From: Pararhizobium sp. YC-54
GTDB lineage: Bacteria > Pseudomonadota > Alphaproteobacteria > Rhizobiales > Rhizobiaceae
Length of the DNA stretch: 64,000 nucleotides
Assembly (NCBI RefSeq): GCF_025847205.1
Contig: NZ_JAOYTH010000005.1
Coordinates: 267,610-331,609, forward strand
Direction: 5' to 3'
The translations under genes were made by a program, and so were the position numbers. Under the pieces are notes generated by a model. The model did not search any database. It was not told the origin of the DNA and saw only the letters and a program-made list of their open reading frames with translations. How positions within the stretch are numbered: the first letter of the stretch is position 1; every line of letters begins with the position of its first letter. Positions 53,484-62,268 of the stretch are shown piece after piece.

Positions 53484-53945
53484 TCAGGCAGCCTTGGCCG
53501 GCTTGTCGATCGGATGTTGCGAGCGGAAGCTGACGGCGATCCGGTTCCAGACGTTGATCGTGCCGATAGCAACCGTAATCTTGGCGATCTCCTCGCTTGA
53601 GAAATGCGCCTTCAGTGTTTCGAAGGCGTCGTCCGGAGCACCGGTCTGGGCAATGTTCGTTACCGCATCGACCCAGCCGAGGAGAGCCCGTTCGCGGGCG
53701 TCGTAAACCGGCGATTCCCGCCAGACGCACATCATGTTGATCCACTGTTCGCCCAGGCCGTCATGACGCGATTCCTTGACGTGCATATCGACGCAATAGG
53801 CGCAGCCGTTGATCTGCGATGCGCGCAACTTGATCAGATGGATAAAGCGGCGTTCAAGGCCGGAATTCTGCACGTAGTTTTCAAGCGCCAACACGGCCTT
53901 GAAGGCTTCCGGCGATGCTTTTGTCATATCGAGACGCGGGTGCAT
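53484..53945 (-). CDS. Carboxymuconolactone decarboxylase/AhpD-like protein
   Basis: A 153-residue helical protein of the AhpD-like class with redox CxxC (Cys48 and Cys51 in GCAYCVDMH) and a nearby acid-His set. IHLIKLRASQINGCAYC is the diagnostic helix. Such proteins act as alkylhydroperoxidase or thiol-redox enzymes. It lies 21 bp after the Rrf2 gene on the same strand, so it is probably that regulator's target. Confidence 0.88.
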   Translation of the reverse strand: MHPRLDMTKASPEAFKAVLALENYVQNSGLERRFIHLIKLRASQINGCAYCVDMHVKESRHDGLGEQWINMMCVWRESPVYDARERALLGWVDAVTNIAQTGAPDDAFETLKAHFSSEEIAKITVAIGTINVWNRIAVSFRSQHPIDKPAKAA

Positions 53946-53966
53946 GGTCTTCTCCTTTGTGAGGGC

Positions 53967-54467
53967 TCAGCGAGCCGTTTTGCGTTCGTGGATTTCAAGG
54001 AAGGCGCAGCCTCTGGCGGCGATCGACCCATCGTCGATTTCAGCCAGTTGCACGCCGAGATCGGCAATCGTGGTCTTGGCCAGTTCCGCCCGGTAGACGC
54101 GCTCCGCCCTCAGCATGGTGGCCGAGATATTGCAGGGCTTGGAAAAGAAATGACTGGCGACGGGGTTCGGTCCCCGCTGGCGAATTTCATTGCAGCGGAA
54201 GGCCGGTTCCGGACCTTCGACGGCAAGCACGATATCGAGCAGCGTGATCCTGTCCGCCGGCCTTGCCAGCCGGTATCCGCCCTTCGGCCCCGGCACGGTA
54301 TCGAGAATGCCGGCGCCCGAAAGCGACTGCAGATGTTTCAACAGATAGCTGGTCGAGACGCCATGGAACTCGGCGATCGCTGCCGCCGACAGGACGCCGC
54401 CTTCGGAAAGGCCGGATAGCATCGCAACGCTATGGATAGCCTGCTCGACCCCTTCACCCAGCTTCAT
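53967..54467 (-). CDS. Rrf2 family transcriptional regulator (YwnA-like)
   Basis: A 166-residue winged-helix protein. SEGGVLSAAAIAEFHGVSTS and LLKHLQSLSGAGILDTVPG form the DNA-binding part, GPKGGYRLARPAD the wing. Cysteines are few and scattered (RCNEIRQ, PCNIS), without the Fe-S pattern. GGAGGCAACGCA before ATG 54467 sets the start. A perfect 25-bp palindrome (54487-54511) directly upstream is its likely operator. It forms a unit with the AhpD-like gene. Confidence 0.88.
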   Translation of the reverse strand: MKLGEGVEQAIHSVAMLSGLSEGGVLSAAAIAEFHGVSTSYLLKHLQSLSGAGILDTVPGPKGGYRLARPADRITLLDIVLAVEGPEPAFRCNEIRQRGPNPVASHFFSKPCNISATMLRAERVYRAELAKTTIADLGVQLAEIDDGSIAARGCAFLEIHERKTAR

Positions 54468-54486
54468 TGCGTTGCCTCCGTTTTCT

Positions 54487-54511
54487 ATCATGGATAATTT
54501 GTATCCATGAT
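54487..54511. promoter_or_regulatory. Perfect 25-bp palindrome, Rrf2 operator candidate
   Basis: ATCATGGATA, spacer ATTTG, TATCCATGAT: ten of ten bases pair. It lies in the divergent gap between the Rrf2 gene (minus) and the second yitT gene (plus), 20 bp from the Rrf2 start. This is the size expected for an Rrf2 dimer site and would allow autoregulation and control of yitT. Confidence 0.7.
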
Positions 54512-54607
54512 TATTCCCAACGTCAAGCGGTGAAATTCTTCACAAGGCTTGCGTTCGCAAAATCGGGAGATAGAAGGGCATGACACAAGCGACGGGAAAC
54601 GGCGACG

Positions 54608-55252
54608 ATGATGGCAACACCAGCGAAATCTGCCTTTGCGGCATTGATGAATTCGAGCGCCGAGCGCCATTCGGTTGTCGATGATGCACAGGGCGTCATT
54701 TCCGGCAGCATGCTGGCCGTGCTCGGCATCACGCTTCTGTCGAGCGCCGGGCTTTTGACCGGCGGCACGCCCGGCATCGCCTTTCTTGTCCACTACGCGA
54801 CAGGCTTCAGCTTCGGCGCCTGCTTCTTCGCGGTGAACCTGCCCTTCTATTATCTCGCCTTCCGCCGCATGGGCCTTGCCTTCACGAGCAAGACCTTCAT
54901 CGCCGTCGCCCTGACATCCGCCATGTCCGAAGTCCTGCCCCGCGCGCTCGGGATCACCCATGTCGATCCGCTGATCGGCGCGCTGTTCGGTGGTCTTGTT
55001 GTCGGTGCCGGCCTGCTCGCCCTCTTCCGCCACCGGGCCAGCCTCGGCGGCGTCGGCATTCTGGCGCTCTACCTGCAGGATCGTTTCGGCTGGCGTGCCG
55101 GCCTGATCCAGCTCGGCTTCGACGGCGCCATCGTCGCCTGCTCGTTTTTCCTCGCCAGCCCCTTCATCATCGCCTGCTCGATCGCGGGCGCCGTGGTGAT
55201 GAATGTCACGCTGGCGATGAACCACCGCAAGGACCGCTATATCGCGATGTGA
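54608..55252 (+). CDS. YitT family membrane protein (copy 2)
   Basis: A 214-residue paralog of the protein at 52628. Shared features are VVDDAQGVISGSMLAVLGIT, LLTGGTPGIAFLVHYATGFS, FRHRASLGGVGILALYLQDR and the NHRKDRYIAM end. The start is 54608 or the next codon. It is divergent from the Rrf2 gene and near its palindrome, so the two may respond to the same signal. Confidence 0.85.
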   Translation: MMATPAKSAFAALMNSSAERHSVVDDAQGVISGSMLAVLGITLLSSAGLLTGGTPGIAFLVHYATGFSFGACFFAVNLPFYYLAFRRMGLAFTSKTFIAVALTSAMSEVLPRALGITHVDPLIGALFGGLVVGAGLLALFRHRASLGGVGILALYLQDRFGWRAGLIQLGFDGAIVACSFFLASPFIIACSIAGAVVMNVTLAMNHRKDRYIAM

Positions 55253-55278
55253 GGAATGCCGCCCGGCCGCTGCGATCC

Positions 55279-55872
55279 TTAACGAGCAACGGCCCGCAGG
55301 GCGGTCGCAACGACCGCATCGCCGAATTCCGGCGAAACCGGGCGATGCCCGACCAGCAAGCGGAAGAAAACCGGTCCGTAGATCATGTCGAGCAGAGCCT
55401 CCAGATCAAGCGGCGGCGTGATTTCTCCCCGGGCAATCGCCTGTTCCAGGATAGCCCGGCCGGCGTTGCGGCTCGACAGGATCACCTGATTGCGGAAGGC
55501 CTTGGTGAATTCGCTTTCCGGATCGGCCGCCGCCAGCGCCATGGTGATCTGCCGCCCGCGCGTGCTGGCAAAGGCGGTGACGAGCCCACGCATCTGCCTG
55601 CCAAGAGCGGCCTGCGCCGTGGCTCCTTCCGCTTCCGCTTCCGGTAGCGGGGTGACCGTAAGAGCCGCCATCGCCAGCTCCTGCGCGTTGGCCCAGCTGC
55701 GATAAATCGTCGGTTTGCCGACACCGGACCGTGCGGCGACGGCTTCGATCGTCAGACGGCCAAAGCCTTCAGCCATCAGGATATCATGGGCAACCTCAAG
55801 CGCGCGCCGTTGCGCAGCTTCGCTTGGCGGACGCCCTCGTTTCTTCGGGGGTGCGTTTGTATCTTGACTCAT
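55279..55872 (-). CDS. TetR family regulator
   Basis: A 197-residue repressor. The N-terminal basic KKRGRPPSEAAQRRALEVAH is followed by the helix-turn-helix (FGRLTIEAVAARSGVGKPTI). The ATG at 55872 has no clear Shine-Dalgarno, so the transcript may have a very short leader. It is divergent from the VOC protein gene, with a dyad TTACG-ATA-CGTAA (55877-55889) between, and probably represses that operon. Confidence 0.87.
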   Translation of the reverse strand: MSQDTNAPPKKRGRPPSEAAQRRALEVAHDILMAEGFGRLTIEAVAARSGVGKPTIYRSWANAQELAMAALTVTPLPEAEAEGATAQAALGRQMRGLVTAFASTRGRQITMALAAADPESEFTKAFRNQVILSSRNAGRAILEQAIARGEITPPLDLEALLDMIYGPVFFRLLVGHRPVSPEFGDAVVATALRAVAR

Positions 55873-55876
55873 ATCA

Positions 55877-55889
55877 TTACGATACGTAA
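55877..55889. promoter_or_regulatory. Short palindrome, TetR operator candidate
   Basis: TTACG, spacer ATA, CGTAA, next to a second symmetric AACGTT, in the 52-bp gap between the divergent TetR and VOC genes. Confidence 0.45.
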
Positions 55890-55924
55890 CGTTAATATAT
55901 GAACCAGTCAAGGAGGAGTGTCCG

Positions 55925-56374
55925 ATGCCAAATCCTGCCCGGAAAGTCAGTGCCCATTTCGTCGTCAAAAACGCAGCGCAGGCCATCGAATTCTACAAGA
56001 ATGCCTTCGGTGCCGAAGAAATCTTCCGCATGACCGACCCCTCGGATGGGCGCGTCGGGCATGCCGAACTGCGCTTCGGCGAGACGCTGATGATGCTGGC
56101 GGATGAGTATCCGGATTTCGGTGCACTGTCGCCGGACACTATCGGCGGATCGCCCGTCACTTTCCGCGTGGACACCGGATCAACCGACGAGGCGCTGGCG
56201 CAAGCCCTGTCTGCCGGGGCAACGCTGTTGCGCCCCGCCGCGGATCAAAGCTTCGGCGAGCGCCTGGCGCAGGTGCTCGATCCCTACGGTCATCGCTGGA
56301 TGCTGTCGCAGACCATCGAACAGGTCTCGCCTGAAGAGATGCAGCGGCGCTGGAACGAGGGAGGGCTGGCGTGA
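55925..56374 (+). CDS. VOC (glyoxalase/PhnB-like) family protein
   Basis: A 149-residue protein of the vicinal-oxygen-chelate fold. VSAHFVVKNAAQAIEFYKNA, GHAELRFGETLMMLADEYPD and YGHRWMLSQ are typical of PhnB-like proteins. GGAGGAG before ATG 55925 is an excellent ribosome site. It overlaps the NTF2-like gene by 4 bp. The substrate is unknown; such proteins often belong to stress or antibiotic tolerance sets. Confidence 0.88.
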   Translation: MPNPARKVSAHFVVKNAAQAIEFYKNAFGAEEIFRMTDPSDGRVGHAELRFGETLMMLADEYPDFGALSPDTIGGSPVTFRVDTGSTDEALAQALSAGATLLRPAADQSFGERLAQVLDPYGHRWMLSQTIEQVSPEEMQRRWNEGGLA

Positions 56375-56757
56375 GCAATGCGGATCTGGAATTGCTCGAA
56401 GCCGCCGAGAGCGCCTTCAACGCGGCGATGATATCCAACGACCCCGGCCGGATCGCCGCCTGCATCGCGCCAGACTGGGTGCTGGTAACGCCGCAAAGTG
56501 GCCCGGTTCCCGCGCAGGCGGTTCTTGCGGCGATCGAATCCGGTCTTTTGAGCCACGACACCATGACCAAGACGACCCATCACGTCCATCTTCTCGGCGA
56601 CGTTGCCACAGTCACCGGGCGCGGGCAGAACACCGGCATGTTCCGGGGTGAGCCGATCTCGGCCGACGAATGGATCACCGACGTCTATCGCCGCGAGGGG
56701 CGTGGCTGGCGATGCGTGCTGACCCACCTCACCCCGGCCGGAAGCGAGAAACCGTAG
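56371..56757 (+). CDS. NTF2-like/DUF4440 family protein
   Basis: A 128-residue protein of the NTF2 cone fold: LELLEAAESAFNAAMISNDP, IAPDWVLVTPQSGPV and DEWITDVYRREGRGWRCVLTH. The GTG start overlaps the VOC stop by 4 bp (GTGA), so the two are co-translated. Members are small hydrolase- or isomerase-like, with no fixed function here. Confidence 0.85.
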   Translation: MSNADLELLEAAESAFNAAMISNDPGRIAACIAPDWVLVTPQSGPVPAQAVLAAIESGLLSHDTMTKTTHHVHLLGDVATVTGRGQNTGMFRGEPISADEWITDVYRREGRGWRCVLTHLTPAGSEKP

Positions 56758-56808
56758 TCAATACCGGGTAGCCGGCACAAGTGCATGACCGGGATCGGGT
56801 TCAGGCCG

Positions 56809-57243
56809 CTATTCGTGCATGCTATCCGGCCCAGGATCGCCGCCGGCTGCGGCGATGGCCAGCCGCCGCATATAGTGGTCCCAGCCCTTTTGATGATTGG
56901 CACGCTCTTGCTCATTGGGCAGGCCGCCATGGGTGAGCCGCACCAGCGTGCCGCCGTCTTTCTCGACGAGGTCGATCTCGATCAGGCCGGAACCGGGCGG
57001 CACGGTCTCGTTGCCTTCCCAGCCGAAACTATAGGCCAGGCGATGCACGGGGATTACCTCGGTGAACTGGCCGCGGGCCGTTTGCGTGTCGCTCATGGCG
57101 AGCAGGTATATGCCGCCGGGATGCGGCTCGATCGTCGCCTTGGTGCCGACCCATCGCAGAATCTTCTCGGGATCGGTGAGGAAAGCAAAGACCGTAGCCT
57201 GCGGGGCCGCGACCTCGATCTCACTGCGAAGTGTTTCCGTCAT
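56809..57243 (-). CDS. SRPBCC (START-like/AHSA1) family protein
   Basis: A 144-residue protein with a lipid/ligand-binding helix-grip fold. RSEIEVAAPQATVFAFLTDP, KILRWVGTKATIEPHPGGIY and GWDHYMRRLAIAAAGGDPG are typical of AHSA1-like members. GGAAGGA nine bases before ATG 57243 sets the start. It is convergent with the NTF2-like gene. Confidence 0.85.
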   Translation of the reverse strand: MTETLRSEIEVAAPQATVFAFLTDPEKILRWVGTKATIEPHPGGIYLLAMSDTQTARGQFTEVIPVHRLAYSFGWEGNETVPPGSGLIEIDLVEKDGGTLVRLTHGGLPNEQERANHQKGWDHYMRRLAIAAAGGDPGPDSMHE

Positions 57244-57353
57244 CGCGACGTCCTTCCAGCTCTGGATATAACGGCATTCCAATCGCGCAATCTAAGCCAA
57301 TCGGGACGTCGCGCAAGCAACAAAATCTCGTGACAGGCGCCTGACACAGGGGC

Positions 57354-58454
57354 ATGATGCCGGCCATGCGACTGCCGTCCGCTCTTTCCTTCCTGGTCGA
57401 CAAGGCGATCGACGTGCCGGACGGCGATGCGTTCCTGACGGCGCTCGCTGCAGCGTTGGTTGCCGATGGTTTGCCGCTGACCGGCGGCGCGCTTACCCAG
57501 GCCGCACCCCACCCCGTCATCGAGCAGCGCATCTGGCTCTGGCGTGCGGATACCGGAAGGGTGATCGAGGCGCTGGGATTGGCCGGGCCTCTCGATCCCG
57601 GACATGCCCATCCCCAACCAGCCCATATCGCCCGCGATTGGCTGACCGGGCTCGGCGCCGGTGGCGTCCAGGAGGATTTCGCCGGCGGCCCGTCCGATGC
57701 GGCGATGCTTGCCTGGACGGCTAACCGGCCGTTCAGCGAGACCGAATCCGAACTGCTGCGTGAGGTCGCGCGTTTTGCCGTAGCACCCCTGGCCCTGCTG
57801 GCCGCGCGCTCGACGCTGGCAGCGCTGCTGACGACCTATCTCGGCCGACGGAGTGCCGCGCAGGTTCTGGCCGGCCGCTTGCGCCGCGAACCCGGGGAGA
57901 CGATCCGGGCGGCGCTGCTTTTTGCCGATCTCCGCAGCTTCACCGAACTGTCGGAATCAACCGAGGCGAAGGATGTGATCGCCGCCCTCGACGCCTGGTT
58001 CGATCGTGTCGCCGGCGCCGTCCACGCCTTCGGCGGCGAGGTGCTCAAGTTCATCGGCGACGGCGTGCTGGCGATTTTCCCGATCGGAGAACGTGACGCG
58101 GCTGGCGCGTGCGATGCGGCGCTGCGCGCGGTTGCCGCCGCACGTGCCGGAATGGACCACCTCCATCACGTCCGCGCCGCACAAGGGGCGCCGCCCCTGT
58201 CGTTTGGCATGGCGCTGCATCTCGGCGAAATGCTCTGGGGTAATATCGGCACCGCTGACCGGCTGGATTTCACCGCGATCGGCCCGGCGGTCAACCTGGT
58301 CAGCCGGTTGGAAGGCCTGTGCCGGCCGCTCAGCCACACGGTATTGGTCTCCGGCGCCTTTGCCGCCGAGACCACGCAACCGCTGACCCCGCTCGGCGAG
58401 CACAAGCTACGCGGCATCGCCGCGCCATGCCCGGTGTTTACGCCGCAGCCGTGA
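57354..58454 (+). CDS. Class III adenylate/guanylate cyclase domain protein
   Basis: A 366-residue soluble protein. The C-terminal cyclase domain (from about residue 180) has LLFADLRSFTELSESTEAKD with a metal-binding Asp, and KFIGDGVLAIFP with the second Asp. The N-terminal part (about 170 residues) has no clear domain and may be a sensor. The start at 57354 and an in-frame ATG at 57366 are both possible. It probably makes cAMP. Confidence 0.85.
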   Translation: MMPAMRLPSALSFLVDKAIDVPDGDAFLTALAAALVADGLPLTGGALTQAAPHPVIEQRIWLWRADTGRVIEALGLAGPLDPGHAHPQPAHIARDWLTGLGAGGVQEDFAGGPSDAAMLAWTANRPFSETESELLREVARFAVAPLALLAARSTLAALLTTYLGRRSAAQVLAGRLRREPGETIRAALLFADLRSFTELSESTEAKDVIAALDAWFDRVAGAVHAFGGEVLKFIGDGVLAIFPIGERDAAGACDAALRAVAAARAGMDHLHHVRAAQGAPPLSFGMALHLGEMLWGNIGTADRLDFTAIGPAVNLVSRLEGLCRPLSHTVLVSGAFAAETTQPLTPLGEHKLRGIAAPCPVFTPQP

Positions 58455-58505
58455 ACGGCAAAACCGCGAGGCCGACATACCAGCCCGCGGCCGCACTGGG
58501 AGCCA

Positions 58506-58697
58506 TCATTCTTTTTTCAGATGATCGATCGCGTTCAATGCATCGTAGGGAGACCAACCGGCATGGACGGCGGCTTCCACCAACTTGGTTTCCACTTCCT
58601 GTTCCAGCCTCAGGTAAAGCGGCTCAAGTGCCTCTTGCACCGTCAGGATATGTTCATCGGGCGGAATGATGGTTTCATCAGGTGCTGACGACGGCAT
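58506..58697 (-). CDS. Small hypothetical protein (63 aa)
   Basis: A 63-residue helical protein, MPSSAPDETIIPPDEHILTV, then EALEPLYLRLEQEVETKLVE. AAGGAG before ATG 58697 is a good ribosome site. No membrane or signal segment. Not recognised; it looks like a conserved short protein of rhizobia. The larger frame upstream to 59144 is antisense to the helicase gene. Confidence 0.6.
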   Translation of the reverse strand: MPSSAPDETIIPPDEHILTVQEALEPLYLRLEQEVETKLVEAAVHAGWSPYDALNAIDHLKKE

Positions 58698-58886
58698 GCC
58701 CCTCTCCTTTTTCGACCGGCCTCTTCGATTTTGGCGGAGATATTCAAACGCCGGACGAGCGGTAATGTTCCCTCGCGGACCGAAGATTGCGAAATTGCCG
58801 CGCGATAATCCTCCCGGCTTGCACAAAGGCCCCATATCGGAAACCGCGCACTTCAATTCCCCGCCGTTTGATCTACATTTGTTCGC

Positions 58887-61421
58887 GTGAACCAGATCGA
58901 TTCCATCCCGCGCGCGGAGACGCAAATGCTCCTGCCCCCGCCTTTCCTGCGCTGGTTCGCGGAAAAGGGCTGGCAGCCGCGTGCGCATCAGCTGGAGCTT
59001 CTCTCCCGCGCCCAGGGCGGCGAAAGCATGCTGCTCATCGCGCCGACCGGCGCCGGCAAGACGCTGGCAGGCTTCCTGCCTTCTCTCGTGTCGCTGACCG
59101 GGCGCGGAAAAATTCCGCCGGGTTCCGGCTTCGCCGGCATCCACACGCTCTACATCTCACCCTTGAAGGCGCTCGCCGTCGATATCGAGCGCAACCTGAT
59201 GAAACCCGTCGGCGACATGGGGCTGCCGGTTCGCATCGAGAACCGCACCGGCGATACGCCCCCCGCCAAGCGCCAGCGCCAGAAGCTCAACCCGCCGGAT
59301 ATTCTTCTGACGACGCCGGAACAGGTGGCGCTGCTGCTTGCCAATGGCGAGGCCGAACGCTTCTTCAAGGACCTGAAATATGTGGTGCTCGACGAGCTGC
59401 ATTCGCTGGTCACCTCCAAGCGCGGCCATCTCTTGTCGCTCGGTCTTGCCCGCCTGCGCCAGCTCGCGCCCACCATGCAGGCAATCGGCCTGTCGGCCAC
59501 GGTGGCCGATCCGATGGACCTGCAGCGCTGGCTGGCGCCACAGAGACCCGGCGAAAACAATCATGCCGGGCTGATCACCGTCACCGGCGGCGCCCGGCCG
59601 GACATTTCGATCCTCTCCACCGAGGAGCACGTGCCGTGGGCCGGGCATTCCGCGGCCTACGCCATCGGCGATATCTACAAGGCGATCGGCCAAACCAGGA
59701 CCACCCTGCTCTTCGTCAATACCCGCAGCCAGGCCGAGCGCGTCTTCCAGGAGCTCTGGACGATCAACGACGACAACCTGCCGATCGCGCTGCATCATGG
59801 TTCGCTCGATGTGGGCCAGCGCCGCAAGGTCGAGGCGGCGATGTCGGAAAACAAGTTGCGCGCCGTCGTTGCCACCTCGACGCTCGATCTTGGCATCGAC
59901 TGGGGCGATGTCGACATGGTCATCCACGTCGGCGCGCCGAAGGGCGCATCGCGTCTGGCCCAGCGCATCGGCCGCGCCAATCACCGCATGGATGAGCCGA
60001 GCCGCGCCATCCTTGTGCCCGCCAACCGTTTCGAAGTGATGGAATGCCAGGCGGCCCTCGACGCCAACTATATTGGCGCGCAGGACACGCCCCCGGTCGG
60101 CAAGGGCGCCCTCGACGTGCTGGCCCAGCACGTGCTCGGCATGGCCTGCGCCGCCCCCTTCGATCCCCTGGCACTCTATGCCGAGATCACCAGCGCAGCA
60201 CCTTACGCCTATCTTACCTGGGAGACCTTCGAGCGCATCGTCGATTTTGTCGCCACCGGCGGTTATGCGCTTCGCGCCTACGAGCGCTACGCCAAGATCC
60301 GCAAGACGCCCGAAGGCTTTTGGCGCGTGTCCAATCCAGTGATTGCCCAGCAGTATCGCCTCAACGTCGGCACCATTATCGAATCGCCGATGCTCAATGT
60401 GCGCATGGTCAAACGCAACTCTCGCGGGGCGCTCGGACGCGGCGGAATGGCGCTCGGCAAGGTCGAGGAATATTTCATCGAGATGCTGTCGCCCGGCGAT
60501 ACCTTCCTGTTTTCCGGCAAGGTGCTGCGCTTCGAGGGCATCCGCGAAAGCGAGTGCCTGGTCAGCCAGGGTTTCAAGCTCGACCCGAAGGTGCCCTCCT
60601 ATGCCGGCGGCAAGTTTCCGCTGTCGACCTATCTCGCCCAGCAGGTCCGCAAGATGCTCGCCGACCCCAGCCGCCATGCGACCCTGCCCGATCAGGTGCG
60701 CGACTGGCTGTCCCTGCAGAGGGACATCTCGATGCTGCCGAAGGAGGACGAGCTGCTGATCGAGACCTTTCCGCGCGGCAGCCGGCATTACATGGTGATC
60801 TACGCCTTCGAGGGACGGCTTGCCCATCAGACGCTCGGCATGCTGCTCACCCGGCGGCTCGACCGGGCCGGGCTGAAGCCGCTCGGCTTCGTCGCCACCG
60901 ATTATTCGCTGGCCGTCTGGGGGCTGGAGGATCTCGGCAATGCCTTCACGTCCAGCCGGCCGCTGCTTGCCGACCTGTTCGACGAGGACATGCTGGGCGA
61001 TGATCTCGAAGCGTGGCTGAACGAAAGCTTCCTGCTCAAACGCACGTTCCGCAACTGTGCCGTCATCGCCGGGCTGATCGACCAGCGCCATCCCGGCAAG
61101 GAAAAGAGCGGCCGCCAGGTAACGGTTTCCGCCGACCTCATCTATGACGTCCTGCGCAGCCATGAGCCGGATCACATCCTGCTGGAGGCCACCCGCAACG
61201 ATGCATCGGCCGGGCTTTTGGAAATCGAGCGGCTTGGCGATATGCTGTCCCGAATCAAGGGGCATATCACCCATCGGCCGCTCGATCGTATTTCGCCACT
61301 GGCCGTGCCGGTCATGCTCGAAATCGGCAAGGAAGCGGTCGGTGGCGAGGCGCAGGATTTTCTGCTCGCCGAAGCCGCCGACGAACTGTTTGCGGATGTT
61401 GTGGCCACGGCATCGCCATAA
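58887..61421 (+). CDS. Ligase-associated DNA damage response helicase (Lhr-like)
   Basis: An 844-residue superfamily 2 helicase. Walker A is APTGAGKTLAGFLP, motif II VVLDELHSLVTSKRGHLLSL, motif III LSATVADP, and motif VI GRANHRM. Its length and the tail (VGGEAQDFLLAEAADELFAD) match the ligase-associated DEXH-box helicase family, part of a DNA repair set with a ligase, an exonuclease and PdeM. The GTG at 58887 lacks a clear ribosome site; ATG 58926 with GGAG six bases before may be the true start. The ligase and exonuclease genes are not next to it here. Confidence 0.92.
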   Translation: MNQIDSIPRAETQMLLPPPFLRWFAEKGWQPRAHQLELLSRAQGGESMLLIAPTGAGKTLAGFLPSLVSLTGRGKIPPGSGFAGIHTLYISPLKALAVDIERNLMKPVGDMGLPVRIENRTGDTPPAKRQRQKLNPPDILLTTPEQVALLLANGEAERFFKDLKYVVLDELHSLVTSKRGHLLSLGLARLRQLAPTMQAIGLSATVADPMDLQRWLAPQRPGENNHAGLITVTGGARPDISILSTEEHVPWAGHSAAYAIGDIYKAIGQTRTTLLFVNTRSQAERVFQELWTINDDNLPIALHHGSLDVGQRRKVEAAMSENKLRAVVATSTLDLGIDWGDVDMVIHVGAPKGASRLAQRIGRANHRMDEPSRAILVPANRFEVMECQAALDANYIGAQDTPPVGKGALDVLAQHVLGMACAAPFDPLALYAEITSAAPYAYLTWETFERIVDFVATGGYALRAYERYAKIRKTPEGFWRVSNPVIAQQYRLNVGTIIESPMLNVRMVKRNSRGALGRGGMALGKVEEYFIEMLSPGDTFLFSGKVLRFEGIRESECLVSQGFKLDPKVPSYAGGKFPLSTYLAQQVRKMLADPSRHATLPDQVRDWLSLQRDISMLPKEDELLIETFPRGSRHYMVIYAFEGRLAHQTLGMLLTRRLDRAGLKPLGFVATDYSLAVWGLEDLGNAFTSSRPLLADLFDEDMLGDDLEAWLNESFLLKRTFRNCAVIAGLIDQRHPGKEKSGRQVTVSADLIYDVLRSHEPDHILLEATRNDASAGLLEIERLGDMLSRIKGHITHRPLDRISPLAVPVMLEIGKEAVGGEAQDFLLAEAADELFADVVATASP

Positions 61422-61464
61422 ACCTTGACCAGACACTGAAAAACAACGCCGCGCCGGAAACCCT

Positions 61465-62190
61465 ATGCAACGCATCGCCCACGCCATCTCTGCCCTTCCG
61501 GACAATCCGGCCTTGTCGGCTCGCATCGTCGTCAACGGCGTGATCGGCGTCTGCGACCCGCTCGGCGGTCTCTATCTTCCCGATCTCGATATTCTCGTCG
61601 TTTCCGACCTGCACCTGGAAAAGGGTTCGGCCTTTGCCCGGCGCGGCATGATGCTGCCGCCCTATGATACATTGGCGACACTGCGCATCCTCGATGCGGT
61701 CATTTCGCGCCACAATCCGAAAACCGTGATCAGCCTCGGCGACAATTTTCACGATCGCGCCGGCTCGGCTTTGATGCCCGAGCTGTTTCGCGGCATGATC
61801 GAGACCATGGCGCGCGGCCGCGAATGGATCTGGATCAACGGCAACCACGATCCGGACGGTACCGTTGCCCTGCCCGGTTCTTCCATGGATGAACTGAACC
61901 ATTCAGGCCTGATCTTCCGCCACGAACCGGCGCTCAACGCTGCAGCGGGCGAAATCGCCGGCCATCTTCATCCCTCCGCCACGGTCCGCCGCCGCGAAAA
62001 ATACATGCGCCGCGCCTGCTTCGCCACCGACGGCCGCCGCCTGATCATGCCCGCCTTCGGCGTCACCACCGGCGGTCTGGACCTTCGCCACCAGGCCATG
62101 CGCGGCCTCTTCGACCACCAGAGCCTCGTGGCGCACATGCTGGGGCGGGACCGGATCTATTCGGTGCGGTTTGCCAATCTGCTGGGGTGA
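61465..62190 (+). CDS. pdeM: Ligase-associated DNA damage response endonuclease PdeM
   Basis: A 241-residue calcineurin-type nuclease. Metal-binding motifs: VVSDLHLEKGS, SLGDNFHD, INGNHDPDG and GHLHPSA. The KGSAFARRGMMLPPYDT segment is typical of PdeM, which cuts DNA in the ligase-associated repair set. It starts 43 bp after the helicase and is probably co-transcribed. Confidence 0.92.
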   Translation: MQRIAHAISALPDNPALSARIVVNGVIGVCDPLGGLYLPDLDILVVSDLHLEKGSAFARRGMMLPPYDTLATLRILDAVISRHNPKTVISLGDNFHDRAGSALMPELFRGMIETMARGREWIWINGNHDPDGTVALPGSSMDELNHSGLIFRHEPALNAAAGEIAGHLHPSATVRRREKYMRRACFATDGRRLIMPAFGVTTGGLDLRHQAMRGLFDHQSLVAHMLGRDRIYSVRFANLLG

Positions 62191-62223
62191 GCCCCGGCAA
62201 CTCTTTGCCCATTCATGTTCATT

Positions 62224-62250
62224 GTGATAACTATTGTTCATAGTTGTCAC
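62224..62250. promoter_or_regulatory. Operator-like palindrome before parD
   Basis: GTGATAACTAT, spacer TGTTC, ATAGTTGTCAC: ten of eleven positions pair. It lies 18 bp before the parD start, as expected for autoregulation by a ribbon-helix-helix antitoxin. Confidence 0.6.
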
Positions 62251-62268
62251 TCTTTACGAGGTTGAGCG

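Noticed and set aside
59157..61535. 792-codon open frame on the minus strand
   Set aside because: Antisense to the Lhr-like helicase and PdeM genes, which have full sets of motifs.
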